Origin: Clostridia bacterium | GTDB lineage: Bacteria; Bacillota; Clostridia; Oscillospirales; Acutalibacteraceae | Reading direction: 5' to 3' | Assembly: GCA_017416285.1 (NCBI GenBank) | Contig: JAFQCU010000003.1 | Location: forward strand, 62,001-126,000 | Length of the DNA: 64,000 nt | Part shown: one piece after another, positions 51,371 through 59,202 of the stretch | Numbering within the stretch: position 1 is the stretch's first letter | Layout: the number at the start of each line of letters is the position of its first letter | Translations under genes and position numbers: made by a program | The notes under the pieces: model-generated | Seen by the model: the letters and a program-made list of their open reading frames with translations, nothing else | The model's database searches: none | What the model was told of the DNA's origin: nothing

Positions 51371-51691
51371 TTAATTTTGACGACAAAATATTCCATATCT
51401 TTTGAGGTCGACTTTATTATTGATAACCTCTATCCCCTCGGCTTCTAAACGGCGCTGTTGCTCGCCCAAGCCGCCGAAAACAAATGCCTCGCAAAGCGAA
51501 CCGTCGCCGTGAACCACCTTGTAGCAAGGATATTTTTCACCATCGGGGTTGCGGTGAAGCGCATTGCCTACAGCCCGTGCCCAGCCCCTGTTACCAAGCA
51601 AAGCTGCCGCCTGACCATAGGTTATAACCTTGCCTTTTGGGATTTTTTGAAGTAAAGCATAAAGCTCAAATCTGTCAAATTTTTTATCCAT
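51371..51691 (-). CDS. MGMT-family (alkyltransferase-like) DNA repair protein
   Basis: 106 residues, only the C-terminal active-site domain of O6-alkylguanine-DNA alkyltransferases. IPKGKVITYGQAAALLG is the helix-turn-helix, GWARAVGNALHRNP has the arginine finger, and PCYKVVHGDGSL is the active-site loop. The usual loop is PCHRV; here Cys is kept but His is Tyr and Arg is Lys. It may be an active transferase or a non-catalytic ATL-type sensor. The ATG at 51691 follows a TTG that would add one Met. Hairpins isolate it on both sides. Confidence 0.85.
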   Translation of the reverse strand: MDKKFDRFELYALLQKIPKGKVITYGQAAALLGNRGWARAVGNALHRNPDGEKYPCYKVVHGDGSLCEAFVFGGLGEQQRRLEAEGIEVINNKVDLKRYGIFCRQN

Positions 51692-51710
51692 CAAAGCACC
51701 AAATTATAAA

Positions 51711-51734
51711 TAAACGCCCGCTTATACGGGCGTT
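51711..51734 (-). terminator. Terminator after mscL
   Basis: AAACGCCCG and CGGGCGTTT arms around a 6-base loop, 6 bases after the mscL stop. Confidence 0.85.
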
Positions 51735-51740
51735 TAAATT

Positions 51741-52211
51741 TTATTCCTTATTCTTTTTGATTTCAGCAAGAATTTCGGTCAAAAGTTCTTCAGTTGTGGG
51801 ACCCTTAGGAGCTTCCTCTGCAACTTCTTCCTCTTTCTTCTTCATTGCTTTTTCTGCCATTTCCTTAATCTTTGCTAACATTTTAATTGTAAGGAAAATT
51901 ACAAAAGCAATAATGATAAAGTCAACAATAGCAACTAAAAGTGTGCCAATACCTACAACAACTGCAGGTTCGGTAACAACGCCATCAACCAAAACTTCAG
52001 GCTTTAAAATAATGTCGTATTTGCTCAAATCAATACCATTTAACAAATAGAAACCAAGAAGCGGCATTATAACGTTGTTTACAAGAGTGGTAGTGATTTT
52101 ACCAAAAGCAGTTGCAATGATAACACCGACAGCCATATCGATAACGTTACCACGCATAATGAAATCACGAAATTCAGCTATAAAGCCTTTGCCTTTACTC
52201 TTCAAACTCAT
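51741..52211 (-). CDS. mscL: Large-conductance mechanosensitive channel
   Basis: 156 residues. The N-terminal amphipathic helix and first membrane helix are GFIAEFRDFIMRGNVIDMAVGVIIATAFGKI. The second is LVAIVDFIIIAFVIFLTIKML, then a charged helix with many Lys/Glu. It opens under membrane tension to release solutes on hypo-osmotic shock. It is 21 bases after nagB with no terminator between, so it may be read with the amino-sugar operon. Confidence 0.95.
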   Translation of the reverse strand: MSLKSKGKGFIAEFRDFIMRGNVIDMAVGVIIATAFGKITTTLVNNVIMPLLGFYLLNGIDLSKYDIILKPEVLVDGVVTEPAVVVGIGTLLVAIVDFIIIAFVIFLTIKMLAKIKEMAEKAMKKKEEEVAEEAPKGPTTEELLTEILAEIKKNKE

Positions 52212-52232
52212 TTTAAACTTCCCCTTTAAAAA

Positions 52233-52940
52233 TTATTTTTCACTGAAAATTACAGTAACATCATTATGCAACTGTAAAATTGAGGCAGGAACCTTTGGTG
52301 TGATGGGACCGAAAAATGCCTTTTCGATAATATCCTTTTTGTTTTGACCGTTTGCAATAAGTAAAACCTTTTTAGCCGACATAATGCCGCCCATACCCAT
52401 TGTAATTGCGGTTTTGGGAACATCGTCAATACTTTCAAAAAAGCGTGCATTTGCAACAATGGTGGATTCATCCAACACTACCTTATGAGTTTCTTTTGTG
52501 AAGAAATCATCAGGTTCATTAAAGCCGATGTGACCGTCAAGACCGATACCCAAAAGCTGAATATCAATACCTACTTCGTTAATTCTTTCATCATAAGCCG
52601 TGCATTCTGCGTCAATATCAGTTGCTTTACCGTTAGGAACAAAGGTCTTTTCTTTGTCAATATTAATGAAATTGAAAAGATTATTGTTCATAAAATAGCG
52701 ATAACTCTGATCGTGATCACCATCAAGACCTTCATACTCGTCAAGGTTGATTGACATTGCCTTAGAAAAATCAACCTTGCCCTCTTTATTCCATTCAATA
52801 AGCTTTTTATATGTGCCGATAGGTGATGAGCCTGTAGCAAGACCCAAAACACAATCGGGCTTTGAAATTACAACATCAGCAATAATCTGTGCTGCTTTTT
52901 CACTTAACTGTTCATAATTGTCAACCTTAATAAATTGCAT
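52233..52940 (-). CDS. nagB: Glucosamine-6-phosphate deaminase
   Basis: 235 residues. It converts glucosamine 6-phosphate to fructose 6-phosphate and ammonia. VLGLATGSSPIGTYKKLI (phosphate loop), AMSINLDEYEGL (catalytic Asp), LLGIGLDGHIGFNEP (catalytic Asp/His) are intact. It lacks the C-terminal allosteric extension of the E. coli enzyme, as in Firmicutes. It is third in the NahK-like/nucleotidyltransferase/NagB operon, which points to amino-sugar use. nagA is not seen. Confidence 0.95.
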   Translation of the reverse strand: MQFIKVDNYEQLSEKAAQIIADVVISKPDCVLGLATGSSPIGTYKKLIEWNKEGKVDFSKAMSINLDEYEGLDGDHDQSYRYFMNNNLFNFINIDKEKTFVPNGKATDIDAECTAYDERINEVGIDIQLLGIGLDGHIGFNEPDDFFTKETHKVVLDESTIVANARFFESIDDVPKTAITMGMGGIMSAKKVLLIANGQNKKDIIEKAFFGPITPKVPASILQLHNDVTVIFSEK

Positions 52941-52959
52941 AAAATTACTCCTTTATTCA

Positions 52960-53835
52960 TTAGTCATAAAGACCATTATTAACCATTTTAGTAAGTGCAT
53001 CGGTTACTAGCTGTTTATCTTCCTTATATGTAACACCGTACCATTTATCCTCAGCTACGAGCACCTTTACCTGCTTTTCACCCTTATCAATAAGCTGCGA
53101 AACAACCGTAGGTAAATAATACTCCGCCTTAGGCACGTTAAGCTTTTCGCTTAAAAATGACTTAAAGCCGTCTTCAATATATCCAAACAAATCAGGCTTA
53201 AAGCCCCAAAGATTCATAGAAACAACAGAATCGGGGGATAAAGCTTCCCAAGTTTGGCCATCGTCTTCGGTAAACTTGCAATCAATAATTTTTGTGCGTT
53301 CAGTAACCGATGTTAAAACACCGTCATTAATTTCACAAATACCACGTGAAACGTAACCGTTTTCGGTAAGAGTATTTTCAAGTCTGAAGCCAACCATTGC
53401 ATAATCAGTGCCGTCTTGCTTTAAAAAGTCAGCCATTTTCTTAAACGCAGTTTTGCCGTAATAATCATCGGCATTAACAACTGCAAAAGGTTCATTTACA
53501 ATGCCTTTACAGGAAAGAATAGCTTGTGCTGTTCCCCACGGCTTTGTGCGTTCTTTTGGACATACGAAGCCTTCGGGTAGGTTGTCAACCTCTTGAAAAG
53601 CATACTCTACCTTAACCTTTTCAGAAATATGGTCACCAACGATTGCTTTAAAATCAGCCTCAATTTCATGCTTGATTACAAACACAATCTTTGTAAAGCC
53701 TGCCTTTATAGCATCATATGCCGAGAAATCAAGTATAACCTCACCACGAGGACCTACTGGCTCCATCTGTTTAAGACCGCCAAATCGACTGCCCATACCG
53801 GCAGCCATTACAACCAAAGTGATGTCCTTTGACAC
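52960..53835 (-). CDS. Sugar-phosphate nucleotidyltransferase
   Basis: 291 residues. The N-terminal nucleotide-binding signature VVMAAGMGSRFGGLKQMEPVGPRGE, KPWGTAQAILSCKG and AVVNADDYYG (metal-binding Asp) mark an NDP-sugar pyrophosphorylase-like enzyme. The start is GTG with AAGGGG upstream. It lies 5 bases after the NahK-like kinase gene, so its substrate is probably the N-acetylhexosamine 1-phosphate that kinase makes, giving UDP-GlcNAc or UDP-GalNAc. The substrate is an inference from context. Confidence 0.85.
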   Translation of the reverse strand: MSKDITLVVMAAGMGSRFGGLKQMEPVGPRGEVILDFSAYDAIKAGFTKIVFVIKHEIEADFKAIVGDHISEKVKVEYAFQEVDNLPEGFVCPKERTKPWGTAQAILSCKGIVNEPFAVVNADDYYGKTAFKKMADFLKQDGTDYAMVGFRLENTLTENGYVSRGICEINDGVLTSVTERTKIIDCKFTEDDGQTWEALSPDSVVSMNLWGFKPDLFGYIEDGFKSFLSEKLNVPKAEYYLPTVVSQLIDKGEKQVKVLVAEDKWYGVTYKEDKQLVTDALTKMVNNGLYD

Positions 53836-53840
53836 TTCAA

Positions 53841-54944
53841 TTACCCCTTACAATATTCTTTAACGATTGACTTCATTTCATCCCATTTGCTTTCCATATC
53901 AGCAACCAACTTAAGCTGAGTACGGCAGCGGTCAAGGTTGTGACCTTCATAATGGGTTTTAAAATATGTATCGCCCTGCAAATAGTCAGCCAAGAAGCGC
54001 ATACCGCATTCGATTGTCATCATTTTAGCGCCTTCAGGCAAAAGCATAATTTCACTATCTAACAGCTGACCGCCGCAGCCTTCAAGGAAGCCCTTGGCAT
54101 AAACTGCAAACATATCAATATCCATCCATACCTTTGAAAGGTCTTTTTCATCCTCGGCAGCGGTTGATGCGCCAAAACGAATAGCATCACCAAAGTCAGT
54201 AACCGAGAAACCGGGCATAATGGTATCAAGGTCAATAACGCAAAGTGCCTTATGAGTATCGAAATCAAGCATAACATTGTTTGATTTGGTATCGTTATGG
54301 CTTACACGAAGCGGCAAAACACCTGCTTTGTTGCTGTCAATAAGAACCGAATAGAAATCAGCACGTTCTTTAATGAAGTTGATTTCATCCTGAACCGCAG
54401 CAGCACGGCCCATCTTATCCTCTTCAACGGCCTTAAGGAAATCGTTATAACGCTTGGGAGTGTTATGGAAATCCGGAATGGTCTCATGAAGAGTATATGC
54501 AGGGAATTCAGATAAATATCTTTGGAATTTACCGAAAGCCACAGCGCACTGATAAAAATCTTCAGTATTTTCGGGACGGTCAAGGCAGATAGAATCCTTA
54601 ACAAAGTCATACATACGCCAGAAGAAGCCGTCCTTATCCTGATAGTGGAAGCCGCCCGAGAAGGTACGGATAACCTTTACAACCTCACGAGGACTTTCAA
54701 CCTGACCGATAAGATAATCAGTAACCTTTACAATGTTTTCCATAACCTGTGCGGGTAATTTGAAAACCTCGTTATTTACTGCCTGAAGAATATATTCGTG
54801 CTTTGCGCCATCATCTTCATAACAGGTAACAAGGAAGGTGTCATTAATATGACCGTTACCATAAGGAGTAACACTTCTTACGGTGCCTTCAAGGTTGAAA
54901 TTCATAATTGCATTAGTAATCTGTTCCAAATTTGCTTTCCTCAT
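53841..54944 (-). CDS. N-acetylhexosamine 1-kinase-like protein (NahK family)
   Basis: 367 residues, aminoglycoside-phosphotransferase fold. It resembles bifidobacterial NahK along its whole length: TPYGNGHINDTFLVT, RVSHNDTKSNNVMLD (catalytic Asp/Asn), VIDLDTIMPGFSVTDFGDAIRFG, ECGMRFLADYLQGDTYF. NahK phosphorylates GlcNAc or GalNAc at C1. The ATG at 54944 has AGAGGGAG upstream; a longer frame to 55004 runs over the promoter and is rejected. First gene of the amino-sugar operon, divergent from an AraC-type regulator. Confidence 0.85.
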   Translation of the reverse strand: MRKANLEQITNAIMNFNLEGTVRSVTPYGNGHINDTFLVTCYEDDGAKHEYILQAVNNEVFKLPAQVMENIVKVTDYLIGQVESPREVVKVIRTFSGGFHYQDKDGFFWRMYDFVKDSICLDRPENTEDFYQCAVAFGKFQRYLSEFPAYTLHETIPDFHNTPKRYNDFLKAVEEDKMGRAAAVQDEINFIKERADFYSVLIDSNKAGVLPLRVSHNDTKSNNVMLDFDTHKALCVIDLDTIMPGFSVTDFGDAIRFGASTAAEDEKDLSKVWMDIDMFAVYAKGFLEGCGGQLLDSEIMLLPEGAKMMTIECGMRFLADYLQGDTYFKTHYEGHNLDRCRTQLKLVADMESKWDEMKSIVKEYCKG

Positions 54945-54981
54945 TTCAAATTTTCTCCCTCTTGAAAAAGTTTTATAACTA

Positions 54982-55010
54982 ATTATACCATTTGTTCTTG
55001 ACATTGTCTA
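54982..55010 (-). promoter_or_regulatory. Promoter of the NahK-like operon
   Basis: TAGACA (55005-55010), 17-base spacer, TATAAT (54982-54987). Its -35 region overlaps that of the divergent regulator promoter. Confidence 0.65.
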
Positions 55011-55026
55011 TGAAAAATAGTACAAT
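54998..55026 (+). promoter_or_regulatory. Promoter of the PocR-AraC regulator gene
   Basis: TTGACA (54998-55003), 17-base spacer, TACAAT (55021-55026). The overlap with the divergent promoter suggests mutually exclusive or regulator-switched firing. Confidence 0.7.
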
Positions 55027-55078
55027 CATTAGTATAAAACCGTAAAGTACTTGATTTTACTTGTTCGAGGGGTGCCGC

Positions 55079-55912
55079 ATGAGACAAGAAATTGAAATTA
55101 ATTCAATTCTTAAAAATTTTTACAAAATTTCAGGGATAAGAATTTCGATTCACGACAGTGAATGTAACGAAATCTATTCTTACCCTGGTGAAGCATCGCT
55201 GTTTTGTAAAACCCTACAAAACAATGCCTCCATTTTAGCTGACTGCAAAAACAATGATAAAATTGCTTTTGAGGAGGTTAAAAAAACAGGTGAAGTTTAT
55301 GTATATAAATGCCGTTGCGGTCTTTACGAAGCCGTTGCACCCATATATCACTACGGTGTATTATCCGGCTATCTCATGATGGGACAAATACGTGATGACG
55401 AAGATGGCTCACTTGAATACATAATCAAAAAATCAACCGAAATTTTAAAATCACCGATAGTTGCCAAAGAAATTGCCGAAACCATAAAGGTAATTGACCG
55501 TGATTTAATATATTCCTACATCAGCATTATGACTGTGCTTTCAGAATATATCACTTCCGAAAACAAATTGTTTTCTTATTCTGACCAGTTACCTCAGCTT
55601 ATTATGGATTATATCCACAACAACATTTCTTCAAAAATCACCTTATCTATTTTATCACAAAAATTCGGTTGTTGCAACTCCACTTTAGCAAAATGCTTTA
55701 AAAAAGAATATGGCATTTCAATTATGGGCTATATTTGCAAGCTCAGATTAGAAAAGGCTGAAAAAATGCTTTGCAAAACACGTAAATCGCTTAAAGAAAT
55801 CTCTTTCGATTGTGGCTTTTACGACCAAAATTATTTTTCAAAAACCTTTGCCAAAAAACACGGCTGTTCACCATCCGAATACCGTGCAAAACATTATCAG
55901 TCAAATTCATAA
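55079..55912 (+). CDS. AraC-family regulator with PocR ligand-binding domain
   Basis: 277 residues. The N-terminal PocR-type sensor covers about 8-165: KNFYKISGIRISIHDSEC, CKTLQNNASILADCKNNDKIAFEEV, YKCRCGLYEAVAPIYHYGVLSGYLMMGQI. Two AraC helix-turn-helix units cover about 180-275 (ITLSILSQKFGCCNSTLAKCFKKEYG, KEISFDCGFYDQNYFSKTFAKKHG). The ATG at 55079 has GAGGGG 6 bases upstream. Divergence from the NahK-like operon with overlapping promoters makes that operon its probable target, with an amino sugar or hydrocarbon-like ligand. Confidence 0.9.
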   Translation: MRQEIEINSILKNFYKISGIRISIHDSECNEIYSYPGEASLFCKTLQNNASILADCKNNDKIAFEEVKKTGEVYVYKCRCGLYEAVAPIYHYGVLSGYLMMGQIRDDEDGSLEYIIKKSTEILKSPIVAKEIAETIKVIDRDLIYSYISIMTVLSEYITSENKLFSYSDQLPQLIMDYIHNNISSKITLSILSQKFGCCNSTLAKCFKKEYGISIMGYICKLRLEKAEKMLCKTRKSLKEISFDCGFYDQNYFSKTFAKKHGCSPSEYRAKHYQSNS

Positions 55913-55935
55913 TAACATATTTTTAAAATTAAAGC

Positions 55936-55958
55936 AAGCAACTTATATTTGCTTTTTT
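55936..55958 (+). terminator. Short hairpin with T-tract after the AraC-type gene
   Basis: AAGCAA and TTGCTT arms, 7-base loop, followed by TTTT. Confidence 0.5.
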
Positions 55959-55983
55959 AGCAACCAGGCTTTACAAATTTTAA

Positions 55984-56010
55984 ACGGAGAACCTTTTTGG
56001 GGTTCTCCGT
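55984..56010. terminator. Bidirectional terminator between the regulator and spoVM
   Basis: ACGGAGAACC and GGTTCTCCGT arms with a 7-base loop. T-tract on the plus side; A-rich flank gives one on the minus side. Confidence 0.8.
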
Positions 56011-56013
56011 TTT

Positions 56014-56106
56014 TTATGTATCTGATATTTCGTGTTTTTTAATTCCGAAAATAACTCTTAAAAAACCGCTTAAAAACTTAGGACTTTTGAATAATACAAC
56101 CTTCAT
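56014..56106 (-). CDS. spoVM: Stage V sporulation protein M (SpoVM)
   Basis: 30 codons. The product starts MKVVLFKSPKFLSGFLRVIFG and ends KKHEISDT. Bacillus SpoVM is a 26-residue amphipathic helix with the pattern MK-x4-K-x-PKFL-x-G-x2-R-x3-G; every one of these positions is matched. It recognises the convex forespore membrane and anchors the SpoIVA coat base layer. AAGGGG lies 8 bases before the ATG. In Bacillus spoVM also lies close after prkC-rsgA (with rpe and thiN between), so the position supports the call. A longer frame exists upstream but its start has no site. Confidence 0.9.
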   Translation of the reverse strand: MKVVLFKSPKFLSGFLRVIFGIKKHEISDT

Positions 56107-56122
56107 AAACAATTCCCCTTCA

Positions 56123-56272
56123 CTAACATTTGACCGCTGACAATCCAAGTATAATAACCCAAATTGCAAGCACAGCCACCAAAAATCTTGGGGGACAAAA
56201 GCAACTGACCAAAAGCCCAACCGCAAAAGCGATTGCGGTAAGCCCTTTATTTAAATTGAAGCCACGGCGCAA
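56123..56272 (-). CDS. 49-residue hydrophobic peptide between rsgA and spoVM
   Basis: TTG start at 56270-56272 with AAGGGGG 7 bases upstream, TAG stop at 56123-56125. The product starts MRRGFNLNKGLTAIAF. It continues as two short hydrophobic stretches around a CFCPPRFL turn and ends in WVIILGLSAVKC. A Cys-x-Cys-Pro-Pro centre and a C-terminal Cys are its only polar marks. I do not know a named family. Location between rsgA and spoVM and its own ribosome-binding site favour a real gene, perhaps sporulation-related. Confidence 0.65.
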   Translation of the reverse strand: MRRGFNLNKGLTAIAFAVGLLVSCFCPPRFLVAVLAIWVIILGLSAVKC

Positions 56273-56319
56273 TTTTATTCCCCCTTACAATAACATTATA
56301 TAAGGGAAAATAAAAAATG

Positions 56320-57213
56320 TTACCTTTTTTTACGGTTTGTGCCTTCCCACGGCTTTAAATCCTTTAATTCTTCGACTAATTGCAAATATGAAGCGTGTCG
56401 GCTCTTTTCAATTTTACCGTCTTCTACTGCCGAAATTACTGCACAGCCTGCTTCCTTTGTATGTGAACAACCCCTAAAACGGCAATCATAAATATAATCT
56501 GAAAAATCAGGAAAAAGCTCGGGGAGTTGCTCCTTAAAAGCGTAATCTGTCGTATCATAATCAAGTGAAGAAAATCCCGGTGTATCAACCACGTAACCGC
56601 CGAAAGAAAGCTTATAAGCCTCAATATGACGGGTGGTATGGCGGCCACGGCCAAGCGTTTGACTGACTTCACCCGTTTTTATAACCTTGTCACCAAAAAG
56701 TCGGTTAAGAATACTTGATTTTCCAACACCGGAATTGCCCGTAAAAGCGCTTATTGAATCCTTAAGCTCGTTTTTTACAGCTTCAATTCCCTCGCCCGTT
56801 TCAGCAGAGACAACATAGGTCTTAAGACCTGCATTTTTGTAAATATTAAGCCAATAAGAAAAATCGCCCATATCGCACTTATTGAAAACAATTATAGGTT
56901 CGATATTGTTATATACGGCTATAGCAGTTATTTTATCAATAATAAACGCATTTGGCGCAGGTGTTTGAAATGATGAAACAATAAAAAGCTTATCAATATT
57001 GGCAACATTAGGCCTTTCTAATACGTTTTTGCGGTCAACAACAGAGTTAATTATTCCGTGAGAATCATCGGTTATCTCAAATTCAACCCTATCACCAACC
57101 AAGGGGGAAACCCCCTCTTTGCGGAAGCTTCCCCTGGCCTTACATTCATAAATTTTTTCTTCGCTCTCAGTATAATAAAAACCTGAAAGCGCCTTAATAA
57201 TTATACCCTTCAT
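56320..57213 (-). CDS. rsgA: Ribosome small subunit-dependent GTPase RsgA
   Basis: 297 residues. An OB domain (KARGSFRKEGVSPLVGDRVEFEI) is followed by a circularly permuted GTPase: VFNKCDMGD (G4), FTGNSGVGKSSILNRLFG (G1), GGYVVDTPGFSSLDY (G3). A C-terminal zinc site is CRFRGCSHTKEAGCAV. It assists late 30S maturation. The ATG overlaps the prkC stop (TGATG), so it is coupled; a TTG one codon earlier is possible. Confidence 0.95.
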   Translation of the reverse strand: MKGIIIKALSGFYYTESEEKIYECKARGSFRKEGVSPLVGDRVEFEITDDSHGIINSVVDRKNVLERPNVANIDKLFIVSSFQTPAPNAFIIDKITAIAVYNNIEPIIVFNKCDMGDFSYWLNIYKNAGLKTYVVSAETGEGIEAVKNELKDSISAFTGNSGVGKSSILNRLFGDKVIKTGEVSQTLGRGRHTTRHIEAYKLSFGGYVVDTPGFSSLDYDTTDYAFKEQLPELFPDFSDYIYDCRFRGCSHTKEAGCAVISAVEDGKIEKSRHASYLQLVEELKDLKPWEGTNRKKR

Positions 57214-59183
57214 CAATTTTCAAATCCCGATTCGTATCTAAGAATCTCAGTTGCTCCGCCTCTGAAGCTTACCTTAATTGTTAAATACGGCTTAGCATCC
57301 GAATTCTTACCCTTGATTTTAACCAAAAAAACGGAAGCTGTTTCGGATTTGTTTGCAGACGGAACACTCTTAAACTTAACGGTCTTGGTTTTAGTTATAT
57401 CAATTTCTTCACTTTCCATCACCAATTCATCGGTGTCGCTTCTGTAAAGCTGGAAGGTGCAAAGGTTTTCACTATAAGATGAAGGAACGTTAATCTCAAC
57501 ATCAGCACCGTATTTACCTGTGCTAACGTAAATAATAAGGTCTGTGCCCTCTAAAAGCTTGATACCGGCAACCTCACTCTGGCTAATTACATAGCCTGCG
57601 GGACGGTAATCCTGACCGTAAGCAATATTAACTTCTTCCTTTATAATGTTTAACTTGCTTTGTCTTAACTCTTCCTCAATTTGTGAATATTTCTTATCCA
57701 CAGCATCGGGAACCTTTACGTATTCCTTAGGTTTACCTGTTGAAACGTATACGGTAATGGTTTCACCCACGGCAACGACTGTGCCATGGCGAGGTTCGGT
57801 TCTGATAACATAACCCGGCTCGTAATCGTGGCTTGCCATATCGGTAAGAATAACCTTAAATCCGTTCGCCTTGAGTTCACTCACTGCGGGAGATTCTGCC
57901 TTACCACGAACATCATTAACCTTTTTGGTCTTTGGGCCCATACTTACGTAAAGGGTAATATCTGTATCACTTTTAACCTTTGTGCCTTCGCTGATTGACT
58001 GATTATAAACATAACCATAAGCATAATCGGCATTATAAGCCCATTTACCCTCAAAGTTAAAGTTTGCGTCATATTCTGCGTTATTTTTAACCTCTTCAAA
58101 CTTCATACCAATAAAGCTTGGGGTTGGAATATTACCACCTGTACCGCTGAAAAGGCCAGGCAAGAATATAATGAGCAAAACAATAATCGCAAGAATAAAG
58201 GCTATTGCAATACCCGTAAGAATGGGCACAATACCGCTTTTTTCCTTGTTTGCGGTCTTTTTCTGTGGCTTTTCTTCGGGTGTGTCGGTAACCACACCAC
58301 CCACAAAGCGTGTTGGTGAATCATCAACAAAATAATTATAAGAAAATGTCATTGCGGGGTCTTTTCTGAAGTTGCCCAAATCACAAAGCATTTCAGAAGC
58401 GGATTGATAACGCTTATCCTGACTTTTTTGCATGGCGTGCATTGTTATTTGTTCAAGGCCAAGCGGTATTGAAGCATTGATTTCGGTCGGGCGCTGAGGG
58501 TCACGCTGAAGCTGCATAATAGCAACCGAAACCGCACTTTCTGCCTGAAAAGGCAGCTTACCTGTAAGCATTTCATAAAGCATAACGCCAACCGAATAAA
58601 TGTCAGCCTTTTCATCGGTCTTTTCACCACGTGCCTGTTCGGGAGAAATATAATGAACCGAGCCTATTGCCTTGTCGGTAATAGTGCGCTGGTCACTGCG
58701 TGAAAAACGGGCAATGCCAAAGTCGGTAACTTTAATTGTGCCGTCTGCCAAAACCATAATATTCTGCGGTTTAACATCACGATGAACAATACCCTTATCG
58801 TGTGCGTGCTGAAGCGCCTTTAAAATCTGCATAGTGAAATGCACAGCATCCTTCCAACGAAGACTGCCCTGATTTTCGATATATTCCTTTAAGGTAATAC
58901 CTTCAATATATTCCATAACAATATACTGAATAAGGTCACCGAACGAAACATCCAACACGTTTACAATATTGGGGTGTGAAAGCATTGCGATTGCTTTAGA
59001 TTCGTTCTTAAAGCGGCGCAAAAACTCATCGTTTGATAAGAATTCCTCTTTTAAAATCTTAATGGCAACCAAACGGTTTTCCTGATTATCGAAAGCCTTA
59101 TAAACACGTGCCATACCGCCTTCGCCGACTATTTCTCGAATTTCATATCTGCCGTCAAGACGTTTTCCAACATACTTATCCAT
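57213..59183 (-). CDS. prkC: PASTA-domain Ser/Thr protein kinase
   Basis: 656 residues. The kinase domain covers about 10-270: VGEGGMARVYKA, VAIKILKEE (Lys), HRDVKPQNIMV (catalytic loop), VTDFGIARF (DFG), GSVHYISPEQARGE. One membrane segment is at about 325-350 (ILTGIAIAFILAIIVLLIIFLPGLF). Three extracellular PASTA repeats follow (IPTPSFIGMKFEEV, VNDVRGKAESPAVSEL, VKVPDAVDKKYSQI), then a beta-rich C-terminal domain. It senses muropeptides and controls germination, growth and cell-wall synthesis. Paired with the phosphatase gene just upstream. Confidence 0.95.
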   Translation of the reverse strand: MDKYVGKRLDGRYEIREIVGEGGMARVYKAFDNQENRLVAIKILKEEFLSNDEFLRRFKNESKAIAMLSHPNIVNVLDVSFGDLIQYIVMEYIEGITLKEYIENQGSLRWKDAVHFTMQILKALQHAHDKGIVHRDVKPQNIMVLADGTIKVTDFGIARFSRSDQRTITDKAIGSVHYISPEQARGEKTDEKADIYSVGVMLYEMLTGKLPFQAESAVSVAIMQLQRDPQRPTEINASIPLGLEQITMHAMQKSQDKRYQSASEMLCDLGNFRKDPAMTFSYNYFVDDSPTRFVGGVVTDTPEEKPQKKTANKEKSGIVPILTGIAIAFILAIIVLLIIFLPGLFSGTGGNIPTPSFIGMKFEEVKNNAEYDANFNFEGKWAYNADYAYGYVYNQSISEGTKVKSDTDITLYVSMGPKTKKVNDVRGKAESPAVSELKANGFKVILTDMASHDYEPGYVIRTEPRHGTVVAVGETITVYVSTGKPKEYVKVPDAVDKKYSQIEEELRQSKLNIIKEEVNIAYGQDYRPAGYVISQSEVAGIKLLEGTDLIIYVSTGKYGADVEINVPSSYSENLCTFQLYRSDTDELVMESEEIDITKTKTVKFKSVPSANKSETASVFLVKIKGKNSDAKPYLTIKVSFRGGATEILRYESGFEN

Positions 59184-59202
59184 AAAAATTTATCCTTTCG
59201 CA

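Noticed and set aside
56014..56226. 70-codon version of the spoVM frame
   Set aside because: Its start lacks a ribosome-binding site and it would overlap the 49-residue gene in another frame; the 30-codon version matches SpoVM exactly from its Met.
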